DNA from: an uncultured Bacteroidia bacterium
Lineage (GTDB): Bacteria > Bacteroidota > Bacteroidia > Bacteroidales > F082
Length of the DNA: 64,000 bases
Direction: 5' to 3'
NCBI GenBank assembly: GCA_902767725.1
Contig: CACXIM010000002.1
Location: 1-64,000 of the forward strand
The first letter of the stretch is position 1; each line of letters starts with the position of its first letter. Of the stretch, positions 28,473-36,184 are shown in pieces. Under the pieces are notes generated by a model, which ran no database searches, was not told the origin of the DNA, and saw only the letters and a list, made by a program, of their open reading frames with translations. Both the position numbers and the translations under genes were made by a program.

Positions 28473-28506
28473 ATTAACGTTGAATTACACAGTAATTAAC
28501 GTTGAA
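28473..28506. promoter_or_regulatory. Paired ATTAACGTTGAA sites 22 bp apart upstream of the epimerase
   Basis: ATTAACGTTGAA occurs at 28473-28484 and again at 28495-28506, with a partial GATTAACGAC at 28461-28470. Each contains the dyad AACGTT. Spacing of two helical turns suggests a regulator binding site 15-48 nt before the start codon. The regulator is unknown. Confidence 0.4.
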
Positions 28507-28520
28507 AAACAAAAAGTAAT

Positions 28521-29633
28521 ATGAATATACTCATCACCGGATCTGCCGGCTTCATTGGTGCCAACCTCGTCAAGCGTCTCCTAAAAGACATGACCGAAGG
28601 CACCTTGATAGGCCTCGACAATCTCAATAATTACTACGACGTCTCCCTCAAGGAGTACCGCCTAAAGGAACTCGATACTTACTACTCTCAACTAACCAAC
28701 TCTCCACTGCCTCTCAACTCTCAACCCTCAACTCTCAACTATAAATTTATTCGTGGCAGTATAGCCGATAAAGAATTGGTAAATAATCTATTCGCCGAGA
28801 ACAAATTCGACATCGTCGTCAACCTTGCTGCTCAGGCTGGGGTTCGTTATAGTATTGAGAATCCTGATGCCTATATCGAGAGTAATATCATTGGTTTCTA
28901 TAACATCCTTGAAGCTTGTAGGCATTCGATGGATGATGTAAGATGTAAGATGGATGGGTACCACGGTGTTCAGCATCTGGTCTATGCAAGTTCAAGCTCC
29001 GTTTATGGTGGCAACAAGAAAGTACCGTTCAGTGTTGATGACCGTGTAGACAACCCTGTGAGCCTCTATGCCGCCACCAAGAAAAGCAACGAGCTCTTTG
29101 CCCACTGCTACAGTAAACTCTACAACATTCCCAGCACAGGACTCCGTTTCTTCACCGTTTACGGTCCTGCTGGACGGCCCGACATGGCTTATTTCGGCTT
29201 CACAAATAAGCTGTTGAAGGGCGAGACCATCCAGATCTTCAATTACGGCAACTGCCGCCGTGACTTTACATACGTGGATGACATCGTGGAAGGTATTGTA
29301 CGAGTGATGGCCAAGGCACCTGAGAAGAAGACAGGCGAAGATGGTCTTCCTATCCCGCCTTACAAGGTTTACAACATTGGTGGTGGCCAGCCCGAAAACC
29401 TGCTCGATTTCGTGCAAACCCTGCAAGAGGAGCTTGTGCGTGCTGGCGTGTTGCCAGAGGATTATGACTTCGAGGCCCACAAGCAACTTGTTCCAATGCA
29501 ACCAGGAGATGTGCCGACGACGTATGCTGATGCTACGGCTTTGGAGCGTGACTTTGGCTTCGTGCCGAAAATTACCTTGAGTGAAGGGTTGAGAGCCTTT
29601 GCCCAATGGTATAAAGAATACTATAAACCATAA
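28521..29633 (+). CDS. UDP-glucuronate 4-epimerase-like NAD-dependent epimerase, with two repeat-derived insertions
   Basis: Predicted to convert UDP-glucuronate to UDP-galacturonate (CapI/LpsL-like). It has the NAD motif TGSAGFIGANLV, the NNYYDVSLKEYRL segment typical of this branch, LAAQAGVRYSIENP, YASSSSVYGGN and SLYAATKKSNEL (YxxxK). It also has GPAGRPDMAYFGFT. Residues about 55-74 come from a CAACTCT heptamer run (28683-28741), and about 136-148 from a GATGTAA heptamer run (28926-28965). Both resemble intergenic microsatellites and keep the frame. The ugd gene at 20109 would supply its substrate. Confidence 0.88.
   Translation: MNILITGSAGFIGANLVKRLLKDMTEGTLIGLDNLNNYYDVSLKEYRLKELDTYYSQLTNSPLPLNSQPSTLNYKFIRGSIADKELVNNLFAENKFDIVVNLAAQAGVRYSIENPDAYIESNIIGFYNILEACRHSMDDVRCKMDGYHGVQHLVYASSSSVYGGNKKVPFSVDDRVDNPVSLYAATKKSNELFAHCYSKLYNIPSTGLRFFTVYGPAGRPDMAYFGFTNKLLKGETIQIFNYGNCRRDFTYVDDIVEGIVRVMAKAPEKKTGEDGLPIPPYKVYNIGGGQPENLLDFVQTLQEELVRAGVLPEDYDFEAHKQLVPMQPGDVPTTYADATALERDFGFVPKITLSEGLRAFAQWYKEYYKP
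28683..28741. repeat. CAACTCT heptamer run inside the epimerase gene
   Basis: CAACTCT-type 7-bp units, some degenerate, occupy a surface-loop position between NNYYDVSLKEYRLKEL and the FIRGSI strand. They are translated as Ser/Leu/Asn/Pro-rich sequence. Confidence 0.8.
28926..28965. repeat. GATGTAA heptamer run inside the epimerase gene
   Basis: GATGTAA GATGTAA GATG with flanking ATGGATG is the reverse-complement type of the ACATC heptamers that flank the four-helix-bundle gene. It encodes a short Asp/Met-rich insert before GVQHLVYASSS. Confidence 0.75.
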
Positions 29634-29697
29634 ATGTCGAAAAAGGCATTGAATAAAATAATATTACAAAATCAAATAACAATTAAATATAAAAACT

Positions 29698-30453
29698 ATG
29701 ATTAACGTTGGAATTATCGGATGCGGCTTTGTGGGTGGAGCCCTTAAAGATTGGCTAGAACACAACAATCCTGAATGCAAATTATTTATCAGTGATCCTC
29801 CGAAGGGATACAATGATGACTTGAGTAATATCGACATCGCATTTCTACAGATTCATGTCCCTACCGAAGAAGACGGTACACAGGATTTGAGACTGATGAA
29901 GGAGTTAATCAAAAACCTTCCTGATGTGCCGGTATTTGTACGCACCACCATTCTCCCAGGTACCAGCGAGAGGCTTTCTCGTGAGACGGGGCACAAAGTA
30001 CATTATATGCCTGAGTTCCTTACCGAACGCACCCATATCGAGGACTTCAAGAAACAGACGATGGTGTTCACAGGAGCACATGACTTGCTTACTAAGATTT
30101 TTGTGGGCAAGAAGTTTACCGTCATGACGCCTTTGGAGGCCGAACTGACCAAGTACATGCACAATGTGTTTGGTGCCTACAAGGTCACTTATTTCAACGC
30201 CTGTCGCGAATACTGCGAGCAGATGGGTGCCGACTGGCGCAAGGTGCACACAGGCATTCTTCTTTCGGGCTATATTAACGACACCCACACCTATGTGCCT
30301 GGCCCTGATGGCAAGTATGGTTATGGTGGCAAGTGCTTCCCCAAGGATGTGAATGCCTTTGCCAAGATGACCGAGGGCACACCACTTGGAACGCTATTGG
30401 AGCATCTGCATGAGCTGAATGTGCATTTCAGGGGAGTGGAAGAGCATATATAA
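29698..30453 (+). CDS. Short UDP-glucose/GDP-mannose dehydrogenase-like protein
   Basis: A 251-residue protein with the N-terminal Rossmann domain (INVGIIGCGFVGGALKDWL), the FLQIHVPTEEDGTQ loop, RTTILPGTSE, the central helix KYMHNVFGAYKVTYFN and the catalytic-Cys motif YGYGGKCFPKDVNAF. It lacks the C-terminal nucleotide-sugar-binding domain of normal UGD enzymes, which run to about 400 residues or more. The gene ends cleanly with no sign of a downstream fragment. It could be a stand-alone variant or work on another substrate; I would not assign one. Confidence 0.75.
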   Translation: MINVGIIGCGFVGGALKDWLEHNNPECKLFISDPPKGYNDDLSNIDIAFLQIHVPTEEDGTQDLRLMKELIKNLPDVPVFVRTTILPGTSERLSRETGHKVHYMPEFLTERTHIEDFKKQTMVFTGAHDLLTKIFVGKKFTVMTPLEAELTKYMHNVFGAYKVTYFNACREYCEQMGADWRKVHTGILLSGYINDTHTYVPGPDGKYGYGGKCFPKDVNAFAKMTEGTPLGTLLEHLHELNVHFRGVEEHI

Positions 30454-30464
30454 TTGTTTTAAGA

Positions 30465-30545
30465 AACAAATCTTACGTAAATGCTCTGCATTCAGCGAAG
30501 CTAAATCAATCATAAATCAATAACCCGCGTCGCCCTAATCGGGCT
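30465..30545. repeat. Diverged AACAAATCTTACGTAAAT-type repeat
   Basis: AAACAAATCTTACGTAAATG followed by GCTCTGCATTCAGCGAAGC and CCTAATCGGGCTCGC relates this to the elements at 15345, 23703 and 59289. It separates the short dehydrogenase from the toxin-antitoxin pair. Confidence 0.6.
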
Positions 30546-30612
30546 CGCTCTACCTATTTTATAATAATTCAACTTTATCGTTGAAAAATGATGTTTTTTG
30601 AATGATTATTTG

Positions 30613-30620
30613 TATTTTTG
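30613..30620 (+). promoter_or_regulatory. Bacteroidota -7 box (TATTTTTG) of the Panacea toxin-antitoxin operon
   Basis: TATTTTTG lies 19 nt before the ATG at 30639. It overlaps an in-frame TTG (30618) that is therefore unlikely to be the start. Confidence 0.6.
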
Positions 30621-30638
30621 CCGAAAAATGGATGTGTC

Positions 30639-30986
30639 ATGATATCGATTGAAGAGGTTAAGGCATTTTTGGAGCAGTTTAACATCAAGGCACAGGTATT
30701 CGGGATACTATTTAGGGATGATCGGCAAAAGAACAGAAAGGCTTTATTGGAGTTGGACATTACGCAAATGCAGCGTGAGTTGATTGTGAAAAGTCTCTTG
30801 CCGCAAGACTATGTGGAAGGTCCCGTCATCGACGTGCTAAACAAAGAAGGCGAGATGTGGGTTTTTGGCAAGGATGTGAAAGAGCGTGAGGTGTACATTA
30901 AGATCACATTGGGATACGAGAATGGTCAAATTATCTGTATATCATTTCATATTGCTGAGCATCCGTTAGTGTATCCATTTAAATAG
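30639..30986 (+). CDS. Putative toxin of a Panacea-type toxin-antitoxin pair (MqsR-like)
   Basis: A 115-residue protein. The C-terminal half (KEREVYIKITLGYENG, IICISFHIAEHPLVYPF) resembles the strand pattern that ends MqsR-family mRNA interferases. The N-terminus (MISIEEVKAFLEQFNIKAQV) is helical. Family membership is suggested by this pattern and by the adjacent antitoxin; I do not see diagnostic catalytic residues. The gene lies 7 nt before the antitoxin gene and has its own promoter box, so the pair is one operon with the toxin first. Confidence 0.6.
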   Translation: MISIEEVKAFLEQFNIKAQVFGILFRDDRQKNRKALLELDITQMQRELIVKSLLPQDYVEGPVIDVLNKEGEMWVFGKDVKEREVYIKITLGYENGQIICISFHIAEHPLVYPFK

Positions 30987-30993
30987 CATCAAG

Positions 30994-31992
30994 ATGAAAG
31001 TGCCGATAAGTCCAATAACAGGGAAGCCCATGCGGGTGGTTTACGAACCCGATTCGGAGACATATCGGGGCGAGAAATATGATTTTATATACATCTCGTT
31101 CCGCGATGATGCCGAAGGAGAGAGTTATACCACAACGGAGAGCGATGGCGTCTGGCTTAATCAGGTGACCAACCAGTATCGCGCCAAGCATGGTATCCCT
31201 TATACCGACGAAATCGTCGCCCTGCGCGTGCGTTATGGTTTGAGTGCCTCGAAGATGTCGGTCATCCTTGGCTTTGGAGCCAACCAGTACCGGCTCTATG
31301 AGATGGGTGAGGTGCCAAGCGAGAGCAACGGCAAGATGATTCGCTCTGCGATGAATCCCAAGGTGTTTCTTGACCTCGTCAATAGTTCACGCCATCAGCT
31401 GACCGACAGGGAATACGATAAGATTGTCGCTCGGATGGAAGAAGTCATTGCCCAAAGCGAGGAATGGCACAGCGAGCGATGGACCGTAGACCGTTTGTTC
31501 CGTAGCGGACGTGGTGTGGCTAATGGCTTTGCGCCACTTTCGACGGCGAGGCTGAAGAACCTGTTGCTGTACATCCTTGGGAAGATGGGCGACACCTTCC
31601 AGACCAAGATGAACAAGGTGCTGTTCTACATCGACTTCTTGTCATACAGAGAACGCGGCATGGCCATTTCGGGCTTGGCCTACAACGCCATCGATTTTGG
31701 CCCTGTTCCGCAACGTTGGGACAGGGTGTACAGTGCCTTTGACGAGGTGGAGCAACAGACCCAATTGGTTCACGACCAGGAATGTATCGCGCTGACGGCA
31801 ATAGCCGTGGCTGACATGGGCGGTTTTACCTCGGAAGAGAAGGCCATCATTGATGAGGTTTGTGAGAAGATGAAAGGTCTATCGGCGCACGACATCTCTG
31901 ACTTAAGTCATCGTGAGCCGGCATGGAAAAATCATCTCCATCAGCCTGAGACCATACCCTACAGCGAGGCTTTCAGTTTGGTGGGGGTGTAG
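30994..31992 (+). CDS. Antitoxin with MqsA/YgiT-like HTH and Panacea (DUF4065/SocA) domain
   Basis: A 332-residue protein. Residues about 1-70 resemble the YgiT/MqsA N-terminus (SPITGKPMRVVYEPDSETYRG) but lack the usual zinc Cys pairs. An HTH follows (ALRVRYGLSASKMSVILGFG, about 70-90). The C-terminal half carries the Panacea domain: LLLYILGKMGDTFQTKMNK, VLFYIDFLSYRERG, GLAYNAIDFGPVPQRWDRVY. Panacea antitoxins are known to neutralise many unrelated toxins by direct binding, while the HTH would repress the operon. The toxin gene lies immediately upstream. Confidence 0.85.
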   Translation: MKVPISPITGKPMRVVYEPDSETYRGEKYDFIYISFRDDAEGESYTTTESDGVWLNQVTNQYRAKHGIPYTDEIVALRVRYGLSASKMSVILGFGANQYRLYEMGEVPSESNGKMIRSAMNPKVFLDLVNSSRHQLTDREYDKIVARMEEVIAQSEEWHSERWTVDRLFRSGRGVANGFAPLSTARLKNLLLYILGKMGDTFQTKMNKVLFYIDFLSYRERGMAISGLAYNAIDFGPVPQRWDRVYSAFDEVEQQTQLVHDQECIALTAIAVADMGGFTSEEKAIIDEVCEKMKGLSAHDISDLSHREPAWKNHLHQPETIPYSEAFSLVGV

Positions 31993-32025
31993 TTGATACT
32001 ATAGTCTCGTGTCCAATATGTAAAC

Positions 32026-32033
32026 TAAATTTG
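32026..32033 (+). promoter_or_regulatory. Candidate promoter (TAAATTTG) of the polysaccharide operon
   Basis: TAAATTTG matches TAnnTTTG and lies 28 nt before the cytidylyltransferase start. From here about twenty-five genes run in one direction with few gaps. Confidence 0.45.
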
Positions 32034-32060
32034 CTTATCTACTTAACTAATTAATATCCT

Positions 32061-32477
32061 ATGCTCAAAATCCTAACCTTCGGTGTCTACGATATGCTCC
32101 ATATCGGGCACATCTTGCTTTTCAAGCATATAAAGGAGCAGTTTCCTGACCAGGAATGCAAGCTCATCGTGGCCGTACAGGACGGCGACAGCATCCTTAA
32201 ATACAAGCCTGGTACCAAGATGGTCTATTCCACCGAGGAGCGTATGTTCATGGTAAGTGCCGTGCGATGGGTGGATGAGGTGGTGACTTATAAAGATGTG
32301 GATTTGGATATACAGCACATTGATTTCAATGTCTTTGCCAAAGGCCCTGACCAACAACATGCAGGGTTCCAACGGGCCGTGACTTGGTGTGAGGCGAATG
32401 GCAAGCAAGTAGTGACCATTCCTAGGACAGAGGGCATTTCTTCAACTATGTTGAGGGAGTATAGCAAGATTAATTAA
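32061..32477 (+). CDS. Cytidylyltransferase of the TagD type
   Basis: A 138-residue nucleotidyltransferase with the HxGH motif in VYDMLHIGHILLFKH and the downstream RTEGISST signature. TagD-like enzymes make CDP-glycerol from CTP and glycerol-3-phosphate; related ones make other CDP-alcohols. The substrate is not certain from sequence. Two LicD proteins downstream could use a CDP-alcohol donor, so this enzyme probably provides the phospho-substituent of the glycan. It lies 2 nt before the flippase gene and opens the AT-rich part of the locus. Confidence 0.85.
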   Translation: MLKILTFGVYDMLHIGHILLFKHIKEQFPDQECKLIVAVQDGDSILKYKPGTKMVYSTEERMFMVSAVRWVDEVVTYKDVDLDIQHIDFNVFAKGPDQQHAGFQRAVTWCEANGKQVVTIPRTEGISSTMLREYSKIN

Positions 32478-32479
32478 TT

Positions 32480-33979
32480 ATGGCCAAGCAAAAAAGCTTA
32501 AAGCAAAAAGCCGCCGCAGGCATGGTGTGGACCGCCTTCCAGAAGTATTCCAAGATAGGCATACAGTTTGTCTCGGGTATCATTTTGGCTCGATTGCTTA
32601 CTCCATATGACTATGGTTGCATAGGCATGCTTTCTATTTTTATGGTGCTGGCAGAGGTTTTTATTGATGGTGGTTTTGGTTCGGCACTGATACAAAAGAA
32701 AAGGCCAACCCAGGAGGATTATTCCACAATTTTTTGGTGGAATATTGGAATGGCTATCTTAATGTATACTATTCTGTTTTTGTGTGCTCCCACCATCGCG
32801 CGTTTCTATAATATCCCTATATTATGTGATGTGTTGCGCGTTCAGGGAATTGTTCTATTTATTTATGCACTTAACATCATTCAGCGGAATCAATTAAAGA
32901 AAAAACTCAATTTCAAGTTATTATCCATCATATCGGTTTCAACTGCAATCATTGCTTTAGTTGTAACTGTTTTTATGGCCTATAAAGGTTTTGGGGTGTG
33001 GGCATTAGTTGCTCAAAATTTGATTGTAGCGGCAATTCCATCGTTAGTTTTTTGGTTTTATGTTAAATGGAGGCCAAAATTAGTGTTTTCTTGGCAGTCA
33101 TTCAAGGGACTATTTAGTTTTGGTTTTTATATGTTTTTGACGCATTTGGTCAATGACTTTGCCGGTCAGATCCAAGGTTTGCTTATAGGTAAAATATATT
33201 CTCCTGCAACCATGGGATATTATTCAAAGGCTAATGGAACAGAAAGATTAGCCTCAAAGTCAATTTCTCAAATAATGACACAGGTGACGTATCCTTTATA
33301 TGCGGAAGTACAAGATGACAAAACAGCCATGATAAACATGATAAAGCGCATGACATCAACTATTGCGTATTTAACATTTCCTATGATGTTTATTTTGCTT
33401 CTTGTGGCAAAGCCGCTATTCATATTATTATATTCAGAAAGATGGGTACAAAGTATTCCCTATTTTCAGGTTTTGTGTATTGCTGGGTTGGCCCATTGTC
33501 TTCAATCAGTTAATCTACAAACAATTGCAGCTATCGGGAAGAGTAAAGTGATGCTGATTTGGGTTATTGTTAAACGAACAGTGGGATTAACAGCCATAGT
33601 GGGCGGTCTTTTTCTGTTTGGCATGAAAGGCTTGTTGTGTGGCGTAGTATTTAATTCTTGGTTTTCCTATTTTGTGAATATAGGTTTGGTGTCAAAACAC
33701 ATTGGTTATAAATGGACTACCCAGTTAAAAGATTTGTCGCCGATTTTCATTGTGTCAAGTTTAGCGGCTTTAATGGCTTTTGGATGTGGCTATTTATTAC
33801 AGCTTAATATGTATTGGGATGGGATAGTGAAGTTTTTGGTTGTTATAGTGGTTTATTTAGGATGGTCTTTTATATTTAAACCCGATGCGTATACTTATTT
33901 CTTAACAATACTTCCTTTTGATAGAAAAAAAATATTTCTCCGAAAACAAAACAACAAAGAACAAATTACCAACAATTAA
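32480..33979 (+). CDS. Polysaccharide flippase, Wzx (MOP superfamily)
   Basis: Flips undecaprenyl-diphosphate-linked repeat units to the periplasmic face of the inner membrane. The 499-residue protein has about 12-14 hydrophobic segments and the WzxC-like N-terminus KQKAAAGMVWTAFQKYSKIG, followed by ILARLLTPYDYGCIGML. The internal FSFGFYMFLTHLVNDFAGQI and YYSKANGTERLASKSISQIM segments are typical of this flippase branch. With the Wzy at 43348 it defines a Wzx/Wzy-dependent pathway. Confidence 0.92.
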   Translation: MAKQKSLKQKAAAGMVWTAFQKYSKIGIQFVSGIILARLLTPYDYGCIGMLSIFMVLAEVFIDGGFGSALIQKKRPTQEDYSTIFWWNIGMAILMYTILFLCAPTIARFYNIPILCDVLRVQGIVLFIYALNIIQRNQLKKKLNFKLLSIISVSTAIIALVVTVFMAYKGFGVWALVAQNLIVAAIPSLVFWFYVKWRPKLVFSWQSFKGLFSFGFYMFLTHLVNDFAGQIQGLLIGKIYSPATMGYYSKANGTERLASKSISQIMTQVTYPLYAEVQDDKTAMINMIKRMTSTIAYLTFPMMFILLLVAKPLFILLYSERWVQSIPYFQVLCIAGLAHCLQSVNLQTIAAIGKSKVMLIWVIVKRTVGLTAIVGGLFLFGMKGLLCGVVFNSWFSYFVNIGLVSKHIGYKWTTQLKDLSPIFIVSSLAALMAFGCGYLLQLNMYWDGIVKFLVVIVVYLGWSFIFKPDAYTYFLTILPFDRKKIFLRKQNNKEQITNN

Positions 33980-33990
33980 ATTTAGTTATT

Positions 33991-34224
33991 ATGAAAACTC
34001 TAGAAGAATTTGTAGAACTTTTTGCAGAACAGTTTGATGAAACTGATGCAAGCGAAATCCAAGCCACAACCGATTTCAAAGATTTGGATGAGTGGTCGAG
34101 TCTAATTGCCCTTAGCGTTATTGCTATGGTGGATGAAGAGTGCGATGTTGCCTTAAAAGGTGATGACATTCGAAATTCCGACACGGTGGAAGATTTGTAT
34201 AATCTTGTCAAATCTCGTGTATAA
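33991..34224 (+). CDS. Acyl carrier protein dedicated to the polysaccharide locus
   Basis: A 77-residue acidic protein with four predicted helices. The likely phosphopantetheine serine lies in FKDLDEWSSLIALSVIAM at the start of helix II, where housekeeping ACPs have DSL. Its stop shares one base with the KASIII start, implying coupled translation. A locus-specific ACP with a KASIII and a ketoreductase next to it suggests that a short acyl group is built and handed to a sugar or its carrier. Confidence 0.88.
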   Translation: MKTLEEFVELFAEQFDETDASEIQATTDFKDLDEWSSLIALSVIAMVDEECDVALKGDDIRNSDTVEDLYNLVKSRV

Positions 34225-35306
34225 TGGCTTTCATTGAATTCAAAAACGTTAGGGTCGCCGGTATTGCCGCCGGCGTCCCTAAAAATGTATCCAGTAATCT
34301 GCACCCTTCGGAAGAAGACGAGGTGTCTAAAGAATACACACCGGAGGCTTTTGTAGAAACCACGGGTGTTTTGGAACGTCATGTTTCCTCTCAGTTAACC
34401 GCTTCAGACATGTGTTATAAAGCGGCAGAGAAACTTATCTCGGATTTGAAATGGGAAAAGTCCGAAATCGATGCGATATTATTTGTTACACAATCTCCTG
34501 ATTTTATCCTTCCCGCTACAGCTTGTATCATGCAAGACCGCCTTGGCCTAAGCAAAGAATGCTATGCTGCCGACATGTCGTTAGGTTGTTCCGGTTGGGT
34601 ATATGGTCTGTGCAGTGCTGCCGCTTTGGTTGCATCAGGTTCCATCAAAAAGACTCTTTTGATGGTAGGAGATGGCAAGAAAAGATATGCTGGTTCTAGG
34701 GATCCGCTGTTTGGACAAGCAGGTACGGTAACGGCTATTGAATATGCAGAAGGAGTGGATAGTTTGAAATTCCACGTTGGAACAGACGGTAGTGGATTTG
34801 ATGCAATCATCACGCCTGACGGTGGTAGCCGCAATGGATTTTCTGTTGACTCATTAAAAACAGAAGATTTTGAAGGCAAACAGGTGCATCGGTTGCAGAC
34901 TCGCATGAAAGGCATGGATGTGTTTTCATTTGGCATTACCACCGCGCCTAAATCCGTTAAGGGACTTGCAGAACACTTTGGTTTTGACTATTTGCAGGCA
35001 GACTGGTTCGTATTTCATCAAGCAAACATGAAAATGAACAATATGATTGCAAAAAAACTGAAACTGCCTCAAGAGAAAGTACCGTCAAGTATGTACCATT
35101 ATGGTAACACCAATGGAGCCAGCATTCCTATGACCATTGTTGCTGAATTGAAAGGCAAGGTGGAAAACAAACCTACAACTTTCATTTGTTGTGGTTTTGG
35201 TGTTGGCCTATCATGGGGTACAGTAGCCTTTACAACTGATAATTTAATTGTGTCTGACCTTGTTTTGATATCAGACGATGAAACAGATAAAACACATGTC
35301 ATATAA
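34224..35306 (+). CDS. 3-oxoacyl-ACP synthase III-like enzyme (first copy)
   Basis: A 360-residue KASIII-fold thiolase. The full catalytic triad is visible: Cys in MSLGCSGWVYGL, His in VFHQANMKMNN and Asn in HYGNTNGASIPM. It would condense an acyl-CoA starter with malonyl-ACP, or transfer an acyl group to the ACP. It is slightly longer than housekeeping FabH and diverges from the paralogue at 37002. It overlaps the SDR gene downstream. The exact starter cannot be read from the sequence. Confidence 0.88.
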   Translation: MAFIEFKNVRVAGIAAGVPKNVSSNLHPSEEDEVSKEYTPEAFVETTGVLERHVSSQLTASDMCYKAAEKLISDLKWEKSEIDAILFVTQSPDFILPATACIMQDRLGLSKECYAADMSLGCSGWVYGLCSAAALVASGSIKKTLLMVGDGKKRYAGSRDPLFGQAGTVTAIEYAEGVDSLKFHVGTDGSGFDAIITPDGGSRNGFSVDSLKTEDFEGKQVHRLQTRMKGMDVFSFGITTAPKSVKGLAEHFGFDYLQADWFVFHQANMKMNNMIAKKLKLPQEKVPSSMYHYGNTNGASIPMTIVAELKGKVENKPTTFICCGFGVGLSWGTVAFTTDNLIVSDLVLISDDETDKTHVI

Positions 35307-36054
35307 TCCATATTCATTAGAAAATAAAACAGTTCTTGTAACTGGTGCTTCTTCTGGCATTGGTCGCACAACGGCCATAGAATGTTCGAAGATGGGAGCT
35401 ACGGTAATCATTACAGCTCGTAACAAGGAACGTCTGCAAGAGACATTTGATGCCCTTGATACCTCATTTGGTCAGAACCATCAGCAAGTAATAGCAGACT
35501 TATCGACCGAAGAAGCGGTTCAGCAATTGGCAGATGGTATGCCTGTTCTTGATGGCGTGTCTCTGAATGCGGGTATTGTCAAAACCCTTCCGGTCAAGTT
35601 TATCACTGGCGAAGCACTGAACGAGGTGCTGAATGTGAACATGATTTGCCCGGTTTTGCTTGCTCAGAGGTTGCTTAAAAAGAAGAAGTTACAGCGTGGC
35701 AGTTCAGTCGTATTCACATCTTCCATTGGTGGTGTCATGATTTCAACCATTGGCAATACCATGTATGGTGTCTCCAAAGGAGGATTGAACGCCTTCATGA
35801 AAGGCTTCGCACTGGAGATGGCAGCTAACGGTATCCGTAGCAATAGTGTCAATCCTGGTTTTGTTGCCACTAATATTCTTTCAGCCGGTGTTATTTCTGA
35901 TGAGCAATTGAAAGAAAACATGGCCAAGTATCCACTGGGACGTTTCGGCAAGCCAGAAGATATTGCTCATGCCATTATTTATCTTCTTTCAGATGCGTCT
36001 TCATGGGTGACGGGTCACACGCTGGTTGTTGACGGGGGTGTTATATTGAGATAA
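35296..36054 (+). CDS. Short-chain dehydrogenase, 3-oxoacyl-ACP reductase-like
   Basis: A 252-residue classical SDR: cofactor motif TGASSGIG near the N-terminus, LNAGIV (NNAG position), the serine in VVFTSSIGG, catalytic YGVSKGG (YxxxK), and a C-terminal SDASSWVTGHTLVVDGG typical of FabG. It probably reduces the 3-ketoacyl-ACP made by the KASIII. The ATG at 35296 gives an 11-bp overlap with the upstream gene; an in-frame ATG at 35278 would add six residues. Confidence 0.88.
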   Translation: MSYNPYSLENKTVLVTGASSGIGRTTAIECSKMGATVIITARNKERLQETFDALDTSFGQNHQQVIADLSTEEAVQQLADGMPVLDGVSLNAGIVKTLPVKFITGEALNEVLNVNMICPVLLAQRLLKKKKLQRGSSVVFTSSIGGVMISTIGNTMYGVSKGGLNAFMKGFALEMAANGIRSNSVNPGFVATNILSAGVISDEQLKENMAKYPLGRFGKPEDIAHAIIYLLSDASSWVTGHTLVVDGGVILR

Positions 36055-36184
36055 ACGGCAATCATATGAGAGGGTTTGTACATAAAGTAGTCAAAATATT
36101 AAATATGATATTCGTGAATTTCAGTATATCAAGCATGCAAATGAAATAAATTGTACACTGGATAATCCTGCAAAAGAGAATAGG

